Of a stretch of 64,000 bases of DNA, positions 50,973-61,392 are shown one piece after another. A program made the translations under genes and the position numbers. Each line of letters starts with the position of its first letter. Position 1 is the first letter of the stretch. Source of the stretch: G965116155 sp965116155 (lineage in GTDB: Bacteria > Bdellovibrionota > Bdellovibrionia > Bdellovibrionales > UBA1609); contig OZ220488.1 in assembly GCA_965116155.1 (NCBI GenBank), forward strand, positions 1 through 64,000, in the 5' to 3' direction. Below the pieces are notes generated by a model. It had not been told where the DNA came from. It saw only the letters and a program-made list of their open reading frames with translations, and made no database searches.

Positions 50973-51957
50973 TTACTTTGTTATTTTAACTCGTATAAAA
51001 CGCCCGCGCCTTAGTTGCAGTAGCTCTCTTTGAGAACCCTGATCCAACAGCACTTTTATAGGGTGCTCCCAGTTGCGCCCTATGGGGCCAGGGGTTTCTA
51101 GAGCTAAAGCCCTCTTGCGGCCAAAAGGAGTTTTGATGTTTTTGTGTCCTTTGATCCCAATAGTAAAGGACACGTTTTTGCCCCGCTCCGAAACAATAAA
51201 AGGCGATTTAATAGAAGAGCCGCTTTTTCGCTCACTAAAGTCCATCAGCCGCAAATAAAAAAACGCACTCAAAAGGTTTTGCGAATCGGGCTCCAGGTTC
51301 CAATGAAAAACCTCACGCTCGCGATTTTTTCCATAAGTCCCAGCATGGTAGGCGCTCATGCTCTCCCAATCGAACTCGTTGCGGGCCAAAAGGTAATGCT
51401 TGTTCGAGTCGCAAAAGGTGTGCATGCTTATGGGCTGAAAGGTGTCGTAACTTACCAGCGACTCGGCCTTGCAGTTCATTTTGACAAACATGTTGTCCAC
51501 GTACGAGCGCATGGCAAGGCGGTAAAAAAAGTTGCCCGTTTTTTTCTACAAAATTATGCACATCTAAGGTAATGTGCCCCACAGTAGTGTAGCCCACAAT
51601 TAAGTTAAGGCTTACGTTCATTTTTGTAGAACTACCCGGCAGTAGAATTTGGCGCGCTTTTTGTATACGCCTTTGGTGTTCGGGCGAGTCGATAAATTTC
51701 TGCGCCTCTAGGCGCATGGACAAAAGCTCTCCCGGGCGAATGTTGTAAGACTCCTCCCACACATCCACCTCATCACGCCTAAACCCAGGCCACCAATTAG
51801 GAGTCCGCGGGGCATGTATGCCTTTTGTCAAATACGACAGTATATTCGCAATATTGAGCCTGGTGTTTGCTTCACTCTCAAAAAAGCCCCACGCTGTTTT
51901 TGTTGGCCCGGAGCACAGAAAAACACACAGCACTAGGCCGCTAAAAAAATTTTTCAT
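50973..51957 (-). pseudogene. DUF3108-like exported protein, interrupted by a frameshift
   Basis: Two overlapping reading frames form one protein. The first part (from ATG 51957) has a signal peptide and reads through NLIVGYTTVGHITLDVHNFV to GQLF, then turns to nonsense. In the other frame the sequence continues Phe-Tyr-Arg-Leu-Ala-Met-Arg-Ser-Tyr-Val-Asp-Asn to a stop at 50973. Removing one base from the seven-A run at 51524-51530 (plus strand) restores a single ORF of about 328 residues. The beta-rich pattern with Val-Ser-Tyr-Asp-Thr-Phe and a late Arg/Lys-rich part resembles DUF3108 proteins of the periplasm. It could be a sequencing error or a true pseudogene. Confidence 0.7.
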
Positions 51958-52032
51958 AATTATTTGGGGCCTTAACCAACCGAACAACCCCACCCCCTAT
52001 TCGTTTAGACTAAAGCCTTGTGCCCTTCTGGG

Positions 52033-52055
52033 CAAGGCAAAAGTGTTTTGCCTTG
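52033..52055. other. strong hairpin upstream of tRNA-Leu
   Basis: CAAGGCAAAA GTG TTTTGCCTTG is a perfect 10-bp stem with a 3-base loop. On both strands the stem contributes a short T-run inside the structure, not after it, so it is not a standard terminator. It lies 46 bases before the tRNA gene and 75 bases upstream of the DUF3108-like start. Confidence 0.6.
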
Positions 52056-52101
52056 CTTGACTGCTGCAAGGTAAGTAGTAGTAACTTTTGTGCCTGTATG
52101 G

Positions 52102-52183
52102 GCCCTAGTGGTGGAATTGGTAGACACGCTAGATTTAGGATCTAGTGCTTCGCGGCGTGGGGGTTCGAGTCCCTCCTAGGGTA
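52102..52183 (+). tRNA. tRNA-Leu(UAG)
   Basis: Acceptor GCCCTAG (52102-52108) pairs with CTAGGGT (52176-52182), including one G-U pair, with A at 52183 as discriminator. The anticodon stem CTAGA/TCTAG (52129-52133, 52141-52145) encloses the loop TTTAGGA, anticodon TAG at 52136-52138. The long variable arm (GTGCTTCGCGGCGT) and T-arm GGGGGTTCGAGTCCCTC fit class II tRNA-Leu. CCA is not encoded. It decodes CUN codons, mainly CUA. Confidence 0.95.
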
Positions 52184-54808
52184 CTCTTTATAAAAGTTTG
52201 AGCCACAGTGAGCAGTGCTGCCGGCACCTTAGGAGGTGAGCAGCTCACATAATTCAAGCCTGCCTTATAAAAAAACTCTATACTCCTAGCCTCGCCACTG
52301 TGTTCGCCGCAGGCTCCTATAGAAACCCTGGGCTTGGCCCGCCGCGCGCCTTGCACTCCTTGCAGCACCAGCGCGCCCACGCCTTGGGTGTCCAGCACGC
52401 TAAAAGGGTCCGCATCGATCAGCCCATGGGCTTTGTACACCTCCATACTGCGTGCTGTGTCATCGCGCGAAAGCCCCAAGGCGGTTTGTGTGAGATCATT
52501 GGTGCCAAAACTGAAAAAATCGCTCTTTGCAGCAAGAGCCTCAGCCCGCATTATGGCGCGGGGCAGCTCGAGCATGGCGCCTATTTTTATGCCCTTTCCC
52601 CCTCCCACCTTGGCTCCCACCTTTGCGAGAGATTTTTGCACTAGGTGGCGCAAAAACCCAAACTCCCTCACCCCAAACACAAAGGGCAGCATGATCTCTA
52701 AGCCCTGCTCGTTGCGTGTAGCCATGGCGGCTTCGCCTAAGGCTTCGCACTGCATGGAGTAAATGCTGGGCGTTTCCACCCCGACTCTTGCTCCTCTATG
52801 CCCCAGCATGGGGTTTTGCTCTTGGAGGCTTTGCAGGCGTTTTTGCATCTGCACAAAGGGCACTCCCATTGCTCGGCTAAGCGCGCGCAGTTGCTGGGGA
52901 GACTGGGGCAAAAACTCGTGCAAAGGAGGGTCGAGCAGGCGCACCACGATGGGGTGGTGTTTAAGGCGTTTAAAAATGCGTATAAAGTCTTGCCTTTGAA
53001 AAGACTTTAGCTGCCGCAACAAAGGCTGGCGCTGTTGGGGGCGTGAGAGGATGAGTTTTCGGATTAACAAAAGCCGCTTGGGCTCAAAAAACATATGCTC
53101 CGTGCGGCACAGGCCCACGCCTTGGCTGCCGTATTTTATAGCCTGGTCAACGTCGTGCGCGGTATCAGCATTGGCTCTAACTTTGAGGGCGGATTTTTTT
53201 TTGGTACTCTTTTATCCATTGCATGAGCACTTTAAAATCGCTTCCAGGCTTTTGTTTTACGACAGGCATGGCAGCTAAAAACACCTTGCCGCTTTCTCCT
53301 TCTATACTGATAGGGTCGCCTACTTTTATACGCTGACCACTTATGTGGGCGTGGGTTTCGTTGGGGTGGCACTTTAGGTCTTGGGCACCTACGACGCAGC
53401 ACTTGCCCATGCCGCGCGCCACAACAGCGGCATGTGAGGTCATGCCACCAACAGCAGTGAGTATGCCGCCCGAGCACTGCATGGCTTTCACGTCTTCAGG
53501 GGATGTGCAGTGTTTAAGCAAAATAGGAGTGCGCTTTTTTTTAGCGTACTCTTGGGCTTGCGCTAAGTTAAACACCGCAACACCGCTCATCCCACCAGGG
53601 CTAGCGCCTAGCCCCTTGGTAATGGGCGCATGGGTGGCGTTAAGCTTGGGGCAAAACATGCGCTCCACATGGGAGGCGCGGATATTAAGCACGGCCTGGG
53701 GTTTTTTTATAAGCCGCTCTTGCACCATTTGGCGCGCGATTTTAAAGGCTGCCTGAGGGCTGCGCTGGCCTGAGCGGGTTTGCAAAAACCACAACTTACC
53801 ACTTTCAACTGTAAACTCTATGTCTTGCATATCGCCAAAGTGCTTCTCTAGCTTTCGGGCCATAGAGTTAAGCTGTTTTAAAAGCGGTGCACTAAGGCTT
53901 TGTAACGTCTGTGGCGTGCGCAGGCCGGCTACTATGTCTTCACCTTGGGCCTGAGGCAGGTATTCGCCAAAGAGCTCTTTTTTGCCCGTTGAGGGGTTGC
54001 GGCTAAACAGCACCCCCGTGCCTGAGTGTGGGTCTTTATTGCCAAACACCATAGCCTGCACATGCACTCCTGTGCCGAGCTCATGCTCCAAGCCCTTAAG
54101 CTTGCGGTAGTGGGTGGCACGGGTGGACCAAAAACTACGAAACACGCTTTGAATCGTTTGCCAAAGCTGCTCTTGAGGGTTTTGTGCACACCCCGTGTGC
54201 GCTGGATCGTGATCCAGCGCTTGCCAAAACTTTTTAAAGTTGTTTTCAAAATTAGATGCAAAACGCACTTTGGGTACGGGTACGCCCAAAACCACATTTG
54301 CATACATAAGGCAAAAGCGTTGCTGGAGGTTTTGCAAAAACTCCTGTGGGAGGTTTTGCTTTTGCAAGGCATTAAGGCTTTGTGTGCATACTCCCAAATT
54401 GAGCAAAGTGTCCATCATGCCGGGCATGCTGACCCTAGCGCCCGAGCGCACGCTTAAAAATAGAGGCCTTGGCCCCTTGGCAAAGCTTTTGCCTGTTTGA
54501 ACCTCTAGCTCGCGCAGTGCTTGCGTGACTTGAGCTTTAAACCCCGTTGGCCAGCGGGAGCTTTTTAAAAATTCACCCGCCGCTTTTATAGAAATAGAAA
54601 ACCCCGGCGGCACCGGTATGCCCATTTGGTGCATAGCGCAAAGACCCGCACCCTTGCTGCCTACAATAGCGCAGGCTTCGGCAAAACGCTCTTCGGGGCT
54701 AAGATGCTTTACTGCATGCAAAACATTAGGAAAGCGGGATTTTTTTATGCCAAAGCTATAAATCCAAGTCGCTCGTTGCGTTTTTGGCTGTGTTTTTGGG
54801 GAGCGCAT
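52135..54808 (-). CDS. ppdK: pyruvate phosphate dikinase, interrupted by a frameshift
   Basis: PPDK interconverts pyruvate, ATP and phosphate with PEP, AMP and PPi. The 53177-54808 frame encodes the ATP-grasp part (WIYSFG start, SVRSGARVSMPGMMDTLLNL) and the phosphohistidine domain (GGMTSHAAVVARGMGK). The 52135-53118 frame encodes the PEP/pyruvate domain, starting just before GVGLCRTEHMFF and including SFGTNDLTQ and the catalytic Cys in YVSCSP. One base too many in the nine-T run at 53194-53202 separates them; with eight, the frames join into about 890 residues, the normal size. AGAGG precedes the ATG. The reading ends inside the antisense of tRNA-Leu, so the last residues are probably not genuine. 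Confidence 0.85.
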
Positions 54809-54898
54809 GGGGTCCTCTGGTTTAGGAGGGCTGGGTTAGGAGGGGCAGGTGGGTCGAATTTTTAAGGCCCTAGCAAAGGCAAGGCACGCTTTTAGCCC

Positions 54899-56270
54899 TT
54901 AACCTGCCGCAGCATAGCTGTTAAAGGATTTTTGTATGTAGGGCACGAGTTCGTCAATGGGCAAGCGGATTTGTTGCATATTGTCACGTTGCCGCAAAGT
55001 GACTTTTTGATCTTGGGGGCTTTCGAAGTCGTAGGTGGCGCAGAACATGGTGCCGATTTCGTCTTGGCGCCTGTAGCGCTTGCCTATACTTTGCGAGTCG
55101 TCGTACTGGGTGGCGAAAGTGCTGTGAGAGAGTTTGGTGGATTTTTCTAGCCTCTTGAGTAAGGGGGTCTTTTTTAGATAGCGGCAGCACCGCAACCTCT
55201 ACCGGTGCAAGTTTGGGGGGGAACTTCAGCACTACCCGCGCATCGCCAGAGGTTAGGGCTTCTTCCGTATAAACCTCACAAAGCAAGGCCAGTGTGTTGC
55301 GGTCGCAGCCTGCTGAGGTTTCTATAACGTAGGGCACGTAGTGCTGGTTGCTGGCGGCGTCAAAGTATTGCAGCTTTTTGCCACTGTGTTTTTGGTGCGA
55401 TTGTAAATCGAAATCCCCGCGGTTATGGATGCCCTCTAGCTCTTGCCAGCCGAAGGGGAATTTATACTCGATATCTTGAGCCTGTTTGGCGTAGTGCGCC
55501 AGCTCGTTTTCATTATGGGGGTGCAGCCGCAGGTTTTGGGAGTTAAAGCCTAGGCGCTGGGTGTAAAACTGCATTCGGGTGTTAAGCCATGTATTAAAAT
55601 CTTTTGTAGCTTGTTGGGGGTGGGTGAAATACTGCATCTCCATTTGTTCAAATTCGCGCGTGCGAAAAATAAAGTTACCTGGCGTGATCTCGTTGCGAAA
55701 GGCTTTGCCAATCTGGGCTACGCCAAAGGGCAACTTGTGCCGTCCGCTGGCCTGGATATTTTCAAAGTTAACAAAAATCCCCTGCGCTGTTTCAGGCCGC
55801 AGGTAGAGCTTTTGGCCCTCGTCTTCTAAAGGGCCCATTTGGGTTTTAAACATCAGGTTAAATGCGCGTGGGTCCGTAATATTCGTGCTGCCGCATTTGG
55901 GGCAGGCGTGCTGATCCGCGGTCGGTTCCTCGAGTCTAAAGCGGTGCTTGCAGTTTCTGCAGTCCACAAGGGGGTCGGTGAAATTTTCGGTGTGGCCGGA
56001 GGCCTCCCACACTTTAGGGTGCATCAGTATCGCTGAATCCAGGCCTACCACATTGGGGTGCGCGCACATATGCTGCCACCATAGATTTTTGACATTGAGC
56101 TTGAGCTGGGCTCCTAGTGGGCCGTAGTCCCAGCAGGCGGCACAGCCGCCGTAGATTTCGCTGCTCTGAAACACAAACCCTCGGCGTTTGCAAAGGGAGA
56201 TAATTTTTTGCAGCTTGTTATCTGTCGGGTTATCTGTCGGGGTGCCCATGCAGAGATAAGGCTTTACCAT
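54899..56270 (-). CDS. glyS: glycyl-tRNA synthetase, alpha2 type, interrupted by a frameshift
   Basis: Class II synthetase of the single-chain, archaeal/eukaryotic-like type. From ATG 56270 (or 56249): KIISLCKRRGFVFQSSEIYG, then GCAACWDYGPLGAQLK, a zinc-ribbon insertion with CRNC and CPKC, PRAFNLMFKT, LRPETAQGIFVNF and FRTREFEQMEMQYF (motif 2). The frame fails at TTTCG near 55113-55117. In the other frame ATQYDDSQSIGKRYRRQDEI and the anticodon-binding end run to 54899. Deleting one base gives HF-ATQYDD and an ORF of about 457 residues. It is upstream of ppdK on the same strand and divergent from smc; the longer N-terminal reading overlapping smc is spurious. Confidence 0.88.
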
Positions 56271-56367
56271 TAGAGCACTGGCAGTCAAACAAATTTTGGG
56301 CAATAGTTGGGGGTTTCTGTTATGATTGCCGTAGGGGAGACGGCAGGGGAGACGGCTGAGTAGGCGT

Positions 56368-59300
56368 ATGAGGATAAAGTCTTTAGAAATCCAAGGCTTT
56401 AAGTCTTTCAAAGACCGCGTGGTGCTGGATCTGAGTGCTGCTGGCGTGACGGCAGCAGGGGACATGGGAGCCGCAGCAGGTGTGACGGGGGTTGTGGGCC
56501 CCAATGGTTGCGGCAAGTCGAATATCGTAGATGCTTTGCTGTGGGTAATGGGTGAGATGTCACCTAAGAGCCTGCGGGGCAGCAATATGGATGAGCTAAT
56601 TTTTTCTGGCGCAGGCGCTTATGCTCCGGCGGGCGTGGCTGAGGTGACGCTGGTGTTAGAGCGCAGCGCAGCGCCCTTTGTTCCGGAGTCAGCGGCTCCA
56701 GAGTCAGCCTTGCGTGAGGTATCGGTTACGCGGCGGCTGTATAGGTCGGGTGAGAGCGTGTATTTGATGAACCGGCGCGAGTGCCGTTTGCGTGATGTGC
56801 AGGAATTTTTTTTAGATCTGGGTGCAGGCCACAGGGGTTTTGCGGTGGTGGCACAGGAGGCGGTGAGCCGTTTGGTGACAGCGCGTCCGCATGAGCGGAT
56901 CCACTTTATAGAAGAGGCCGCAGGGGTGAGTAAATTTAAACTGCGCGAAAAAGAAACCCGTCGCAAGCTGGATCTGGTCGAGCAGAACCTGGTGCGTTTG
57001 GAGGACATTCTGCGCGAAAAAAAGCGCAGCCTAGGGAGCTTGAAGTCTCAGGCTAAAAAGGCGCAAACGTGGCGTAAGTGGCGTGCGGAGTGTGAGGACA
57101 AAGAGCTCTGGTTGGTGTCGCGCGATTATTTAGATCAAGAGACCAATCTTGCTGAAGCTAAAAAAGGGCTAAGCAAGAGCGCAGTCGAGCTAGAAGGAGC
57201 GCAGGTCCAGCTCGCGCAAAGAGAGGCCGCAAGTGAGGGGGCTAAGTTAGAGCTAGTAGAGTGTGAGCGTGCGTTGAGCTTGGCCTTGGGGGAGGGCGAA
57301 GCGGCAAGAGAGCGCGTAAGGGAGTGCGAGCTGGCTTTGCGCAAGCTGGATCTAGAGCTGCAGCATGAGGCGCGCAATTATGAGTCTGCAGTTAAGGCCT
57401 TGGATGTGTGCGAGAAAGAAAAAGCCAAGGCCCTAGCCGAGCAAGGGGATTTGAAGGCTTTGCACGACCAAGAAACCCTGCAGCTAGAACGCTTGCAAAA
57501 CTTGCACAAAGAGGGTGAGGAGCGGCTTGCGTCGTCTAAGTCAGCGGTTAAAGAGTCTAAAGGATTGCTGGAAGAATGCGTCCAAAATGTGCAAGAGCAA
57601 GTGGACAAAGAGCAAAATGGCCGTGAGGAGCTGGTGCGCTTAACGGAGCAAGAAAAAGCCCTTGCCGCGCGCCGCGAGCTGGCAAAGGAGCGTGTGAAGG
57701 CATGCGAGCAAAAGCGGCAAGAGCTAGGTGCGCGCGCAAAGGAGCTAAGTAATAAGTGCGACATGTTAGACACGCAAAAAGCGACCATCGAGGGGAGCTT
57801 AGAAAAACTGGAGCACGAGGCTAAGCAGTTGCAAGAGACACGGCAAAGGGTCTTACAAAAGCTGGGTGATGCAAAAGAGCGCGTGGATAAGGCCGTGTAC
57901 GAGCTCGGGGCCTTAGAAACACTGCAAGACCATTTTGAAGGTTTAGAAGAGGGGGTTAAGCTGCTTTTAAAGCAGACAGAGCCTGGTACTAAGGCCTCTC
58001 AGCTGAGCTTAGCTGCGGATTTTGTTAAATCGGTCCATCCGGGTTACGAGCTGGCAGTAGAGCTGTGTTTGGGGGCTTTTGCAGAGTCTGTTGTGGTTAA
58101 AGGGGCGGATATGTCAAAGCCCTTGGCTTTGTTAAGGCAAAAATGTTGCGGCGCGCGCTTTGTGGTAGAGGAGTGGGGGGATTTGGGCGCTTTAAGAGCT
58201 GAGGATCAAGCGGCTTTGCACGAGCGGGGGTTAAGGCCTTTATTGGATGTGGTGGCGCTTAAAGAGGCAGAGGGTGCAAATGGTTTAAAGGGGGTTTTGG
58301 CGCGCAGTTTTTTGGTAGATAGCGTAGAGCAGGCTATGGAGCTAGGGCCTTTGTGGCCAAGGTGCAATTTTGTAACTTTAGCGGCTGAGGGTTTTGTGGC
58401 AGGGAGCTTGGTGGTAGGTGGTGCGGGTGGCGCTGGTGCGCGGCGCGGAAAAGATGCCGGTTATTTGGCTAGGGCCTTAAGGGTAGCGGACTTGCGCAAA
58501 GAGCTAGTAGTGCTGCAAGAGCGCTCAGAGAGTTTTAAGCAAGAGCTGGGTGCAGTGGAGCACAAGTGCTCGGTGGCGGCGCAGAGTGTGGAGTGTGAGC
58601 GTGGGCGTAGGGATGAGCTGGTGCAAGAGTGTGCAGCGGCTCAAAAAGAAAGCGCCTGGTGGCAAGAGCAATTGAGTGCTGTGTTGCAAGAGCGGGACAG
58701 TGCAAACAAAGAGCTCTCGGGTGTGGGAGATTTATTTAAAAACTTGGAGGAAAAACTATCAAAGGCCGAGCAGGTGCTGGGTGGTAGCAAAAAACACCGC
58801 GAGCGCTTAGAGGTAGAGCGTCAGGCAAGAGACGCAGCTTTGGCTCGGGTGCGCTGCCAGCAAGAGGAGTGTGAAAAGGCTTTGCAAAAGGTGCACGGCA
58901 ATTTGGTGGAGTGCCGTGTGGGGGTGGAGGCACGGGCAGAGCGTTTGGGTGCTGTGGCAAAGAGCCTGGAGGCGCTTGGGGAGCGTGTGGGGCATTGGGG
59001 GGCGGCGCGAGCAAAGAGCGATGGTTTGCAGCAACAGCTCGAGCGTGAGCGCGTGGACTTTAATAAAAAGCTAAAACACCTGGTAGAGCGGGCGGGTGCT
59101 GCGATGGCTCTTGTGGCTAAGGAGCAAGATGGGCTTAATGTGGCAAAAAATAAAGCCAGCGATAGCGATCAAGCTGTACGAGAGGCCTTGCAGCGGGTGA
59201 GTGCGCAAAAGACGCGTATGGCGGAGCATGCGGCTACCGTGGGAGCGGGTGAAATAAAGCAGCAGCACTTGTGTGATGTGGTGCGCGACAAATACCAAAA

Positions 59301-60108
59301 AGACCTACCGGTGGTGTCTTTGCATTATGCGCAGGTTCCGGGTGATAGGGAGAAGGTGCAAGAGGAGTGTGAGGGCTTGCGCAAAAAGCTAGACAAACTG
59401 GGTGGCGTTAATGTGGGGGCTGTAGAGGAGCTAGAGGAGCTAGAAAAGTCGTACAATTTTTTGCTCGGCCAAAGGGAAGATTTACTTTTTGCGCGCAAGC
59501 AACTTGTAGAGTTAATGGAGCGGATTGTTCAGGTGTATAACAAGAGGTTTAAAGAAACCTTTGGCCGGGTGGCAGAGCGATTTGGGCATGTGTTTCGGTT
59601 GTTGTTTGGTGGAGGCAGAGCGAGCTTAAGCATGATCGAGTGTGGGGCTGAGGCTAATCCGGCGGATGGAGTTAAGGCTGAGACTGGGGCCGAGGCTGGG
59701 GAGGCTATGCAGCGGGTAGCAGGGGTGCAGATTTTGGCTCAGCCACCGAGCAAAAAATTGCAAAATATGTCACTGCTTTCTGGGGGTGAAAAAGCGCTGA
59801 CGGCTTTGTCGCTTATTTTTGCGATTTTTTTGGTGCGTCCGGCGCCTTTTTGTTTGTTAGACGAGGTGGATGCTCCTTTGGATGATGCTAATGTGGATAG
59901 ATTTAACGATTTGGTAGGTGAGATGTCTAAGGTGTCGCAGGTTATTGTGGTAACGCACAATAAGCGCACCATGCAGGCGTGTGGGAGTTTGTTTGGGGTA
60001 ACTATGCAGGAGCGTGGTGTGAGCAAGTTGGTGTCGGTTAATTTGGACCATGCTGCGCGCGAGCTAAAGGGGCTGTCCCGCGTGGCTAGCGCTTTAGGAG
60101 GGTTATGA
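56368..60108 (+). CDS. smc: chromosome segregation protein SMC
   Basis: SMC ATPase of the bacterial condensin, acting with ScpA/ScpB. 1246 residues: head start MRIKSLEIQGFKSFKDR, Walker A GPNGCGKS at 44-51, long coiled coils to about 500, a hinge with a Gly/Arg-rich segment (GGAGGAGARRG), return coil, then signature LSGGEKALTALSL at about 1137 and Walker B LLDEVDAPLDD at about 1169. An Ala/Gly-rich insertion (about 15 residues with a repeated AAGVT) precedes Walker A where most SMCs have a short turn. An Ala/Glu-rich insertion also lies before the signature. Overlaps recR by four bases (ATGA). Confidence 0.95.
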   Translation: MRIKSLEIQGFKSFKDRVVLDLSAAGVTAAGDMGAAAGVTGVVGPNGCGKSNIVDALLWVMGEMSPKSLRGSNMDELIFSGAGAYAPAGVAEVTLVLERSAAPFVPESAAPESALREVSVTRRLYRSGESVYLMNRRECRLRDVQEFFLDLGAGHRGFAVVAQEAVSRLVTARPHERIHFIEEAAGVSKFKLREKETRRKLDLVEQNLVRLEDILREKKRSLGSLKSQAKKAQTWRKWRAECEDKELWLVSRDYLDQETNLAEAKKGLSKSAVELEGAQVQLAQREAASEGAKLELVECERALSLALGEGEAARERVRECELALRKLDLELQHEARNYESAVKALDVCEKEKAKALAEQGDLKALHDQETLQLERLQNLHKEGEERLASSKSAVKESKGLLEECVQNVQEQVDKEQNGREELVRLTEQEKALAARRELAKERVKACEQKRQELGARAKELSNKCDMLDTQKATIEGSLEKLEHEAKQLQETRQRVLQKLGDAKERVDKAVYELGALETLQDHFEGLEEGVKLLLKQTEPGTKASQLSLAADFVKSVHPGYELAVELCLGAFAESVVVKGADMSKPLALLRQKCCGARFVVEEWGDLGALRAEDQAALHERGLRPLLDVVALKEAEGANGLKGVLARSFLVDSVEQAMELGPLWPRCNFVTLAAEGFVAGSLVVGGAGGAGARRGKDAGYLARALRVADLRKELVVLQERSESFKQELGAVEHKCSVAAQSVECERGRRDELVQECAAAQKESAWWQEQLSAVLQERDSANKELSGVGDLFKNLEEKLSKAEQVLGGSKKHRERLEVERQARDAALARVRCQQEECEKALQKVHGNLVECRVGVEARAERLGAVAKSLEALGERVGHWGAARAKSDGLQQQLERERVDFNKKLKHLVERAGAAMALVAKEQDGLNVAKNKASDSDQAVREALQRVSAQKTRMAEHAATVGAGEIKQQHLCDVVRDKYQKDLPVVSLHYAQVPGDREKVQEECEGLRKKLDKLGGVNVGAVEELEELEKSYNFLLGQREDLLFARKQLVELMERIVQVYNKRFKETFGRVAERFGHVFRLLFGGGRASLSMIECGAEANPADGVKAETGAEAGEAMQRVAGVQILAQPPSKKLQNMSLLSGGEKALTALSLIFAIFLVRPAPFCLLDEVDAPLDDANVDRFNDLVGEMSKVSQVIVVTHNKRTMQACGSLFGVTMQERGVSKLVSVNLDHAARELKGLSRVASALGGL

Positions 60109-60755
60109 ACCTTGAAGCTGAAAGTGCCAGTGAGGCTAAAAACCTAAAACCTGGGGCGCGGAGCTTGGTGTCGCTTTGGGGGTTGGTGCATAGGCTGCAG
60201 TCTTTGCCGGGCGTGGGGCCAAAGAGTGCTGAGAGGTTGGCGTATTTTTTATTGAAGCAGCCTAAGGAGCATGTGGAGGCTTTAGCACGAGCGATGGTGG
60301 ATGCACGCGTGCGCACGCGCTTGTGTGTGCGTTGTTTTGGTTTTACTGAAACTGAGGATGTGTGTGATTTGTGTAGTAACGAGGAGCGTGCGGCGCGGGG
60401 CTTGTGTGTGGTGGAGGAGCCTTTGGATGTGTTGCGTATCGAGGCATGCAGGGTGTTTAGGGGTTGGTACCATGTGTTGCATGGGGTGTTAGATCCTTTA
60501 GACGGTGTGTACCCTAAGGACTTGAAACTAGCAGAGCTGGTGGAGCGGGTTAAGGAGGGCGCATTTAGTGAGGTGATTTTGGCTTTGGATGCAGATTTAG
60601 AGGGCGACACTACGGCGCTTTATATTGGCAAGCAGCTGGGTCCCTTGGGAGTTAAGGTGACGCGTTTGGCTTATGGTTTGCCGGTGGGTGGAGATATTGA
60701 CTATACAGACGTGCGCACTTTGAGTAGGGCTTTAAGTAGCCGGCAACAGTTGTAG
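60105..60755 (+). CDS. recR: recombination protein RecR
   Basis: Part of the RecFOR pathway that loads RecA at gaps. 216 residues: helix-hairpin-helix LQSLPGVGPKSAERLAYFLL, four-Cys zinc finger (CVRC..CDLC), Toprim domain VVEEPLDVLRIEA...VILALDADLEGDTTALYI, and the C-terminal LAYGLPVGGDIDYTD. The first 20 residues are an extra acidic leader. Starts at the ATGA overlap with smc; mglA begins 8 bases later. Its separation from dnaX-ybaB (20.9-22.9 kb) is noteworthy but not unique. Confidence 0.95.
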   Translation: MNLEAESASEAKNLKPGARSLVSLWGLVHRLQSLPGVGPKSAERLAYFLLKQPKEHVEALARAMVDARVRTRLCVRCFGFTETEDVCDLCSNEERAARGLCVVEEPLDVLRIEACRVFRGWYHVLHGVLDPLDGVYPKDLKLAELVERVKEGAFSEVILALDADLEGDTTALYIGKQLGPLGVKVTRLAYGLPVGGDIDYTDVRTLSRALSSRQQL

Positions 60756-60762
60756 GGGGAAC

Positions 60763-61392
60763 ATGTCTTTAATCAATTACCGCACTAAAGAGGCAAACTG
60801 CAAATTGGTGTATTATGGGCCGTCTTTTGGTGGCAAGACAACTAACATACAGTGGGTGTACGAAAAGGGGCGCGGGCGGGCATCGCAGCTTATGGTGTTA
60901 CCGTCTGATGTGGAGAGGACTTTGTTTTTTGATTTTTTGCCTTTGGGCTTGGGCAAGGTGGGTGATTTATCGGTGCGTTTGCACTTGTACTCTGTGCCGG
61001 GCCAGGTGGTATATGAGAACTCGCGGCGACAGGTTTTAAAGGCCTTGGATGCGGTGGTGTTTGTGGCAGACTCACAAAAAGAGCGCATGGAGGAAAATTT
61101 GCAGTCTTTTAAGGACTTGGAGCAAAACCTGGTGCTGGTGGGTGCTGTGGGTGTGCCTATTGTGTTGCAGTATAATAAGCGTGACTTGCCCAATGCTGCG
61201 AGTTTGAAGGAGCTACAGGGTTTGCTGAACCCGCAAAAAAAGTACAAAGAGTTCGAGGCCTGTGCACGTGTGGGCAAGGGCGTAATGGAGTGCTTGAATT
61301 TTTTATCGAGCAAACTAGTGCGCAAACTGCGCAAACAGCAGTCTTCACGTCATCCTGGAAAAGTTGCGCAACACCTAGACTCGCGCCGGTAA
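60763..61392 (+). CDS. mglA: MglA-type small Ras-like GTPase
   Basis: 209 residues. G1 GPSFGGKTTN (19-28), the PSDVERTLFFDFLPLGLG segment that is a signature of MglA proteins, and the G4 motif NKRDLPNA are clear; VPGQVVYENSR corresponds to the switch II region (DxxG is replaced by VPGQ, usual in MglA). The tail is basic. MglA sets cell polarity in Myxococcus gliding and in Bdellovibrio invasion. A partner MglB-type GAP is not adjacent. It follows recR by 8 bases, with a possible shared promoter before smc. Confidence 0.9.
   Translation: MSLINYRTKEANCKLVYYGPSFGGKTTNIQWVYEKGRGRASQLMVLPSDVERTLFFDFLPLGLGKVGDLSVRLHLYSVPGQVVYENSRRQVLKALDAVVFVADSQKERMEENLQSFKDLEQNLVLVGAVGVPIVLQYNKRDLPNAASLKELQGLLNPQKKYKEFEACARVGKGVMECLNFLSSKLVRKLRKQQSSRHPGKVAQHLDSRR

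Noticed and set aside
56271..56585. Extended N-terminus of glyS overlapping smc
   Set aside because: Residues upstream of the ATG at 56270 are not GlyRS-like and are antisense to the conserved smc Walker A region.
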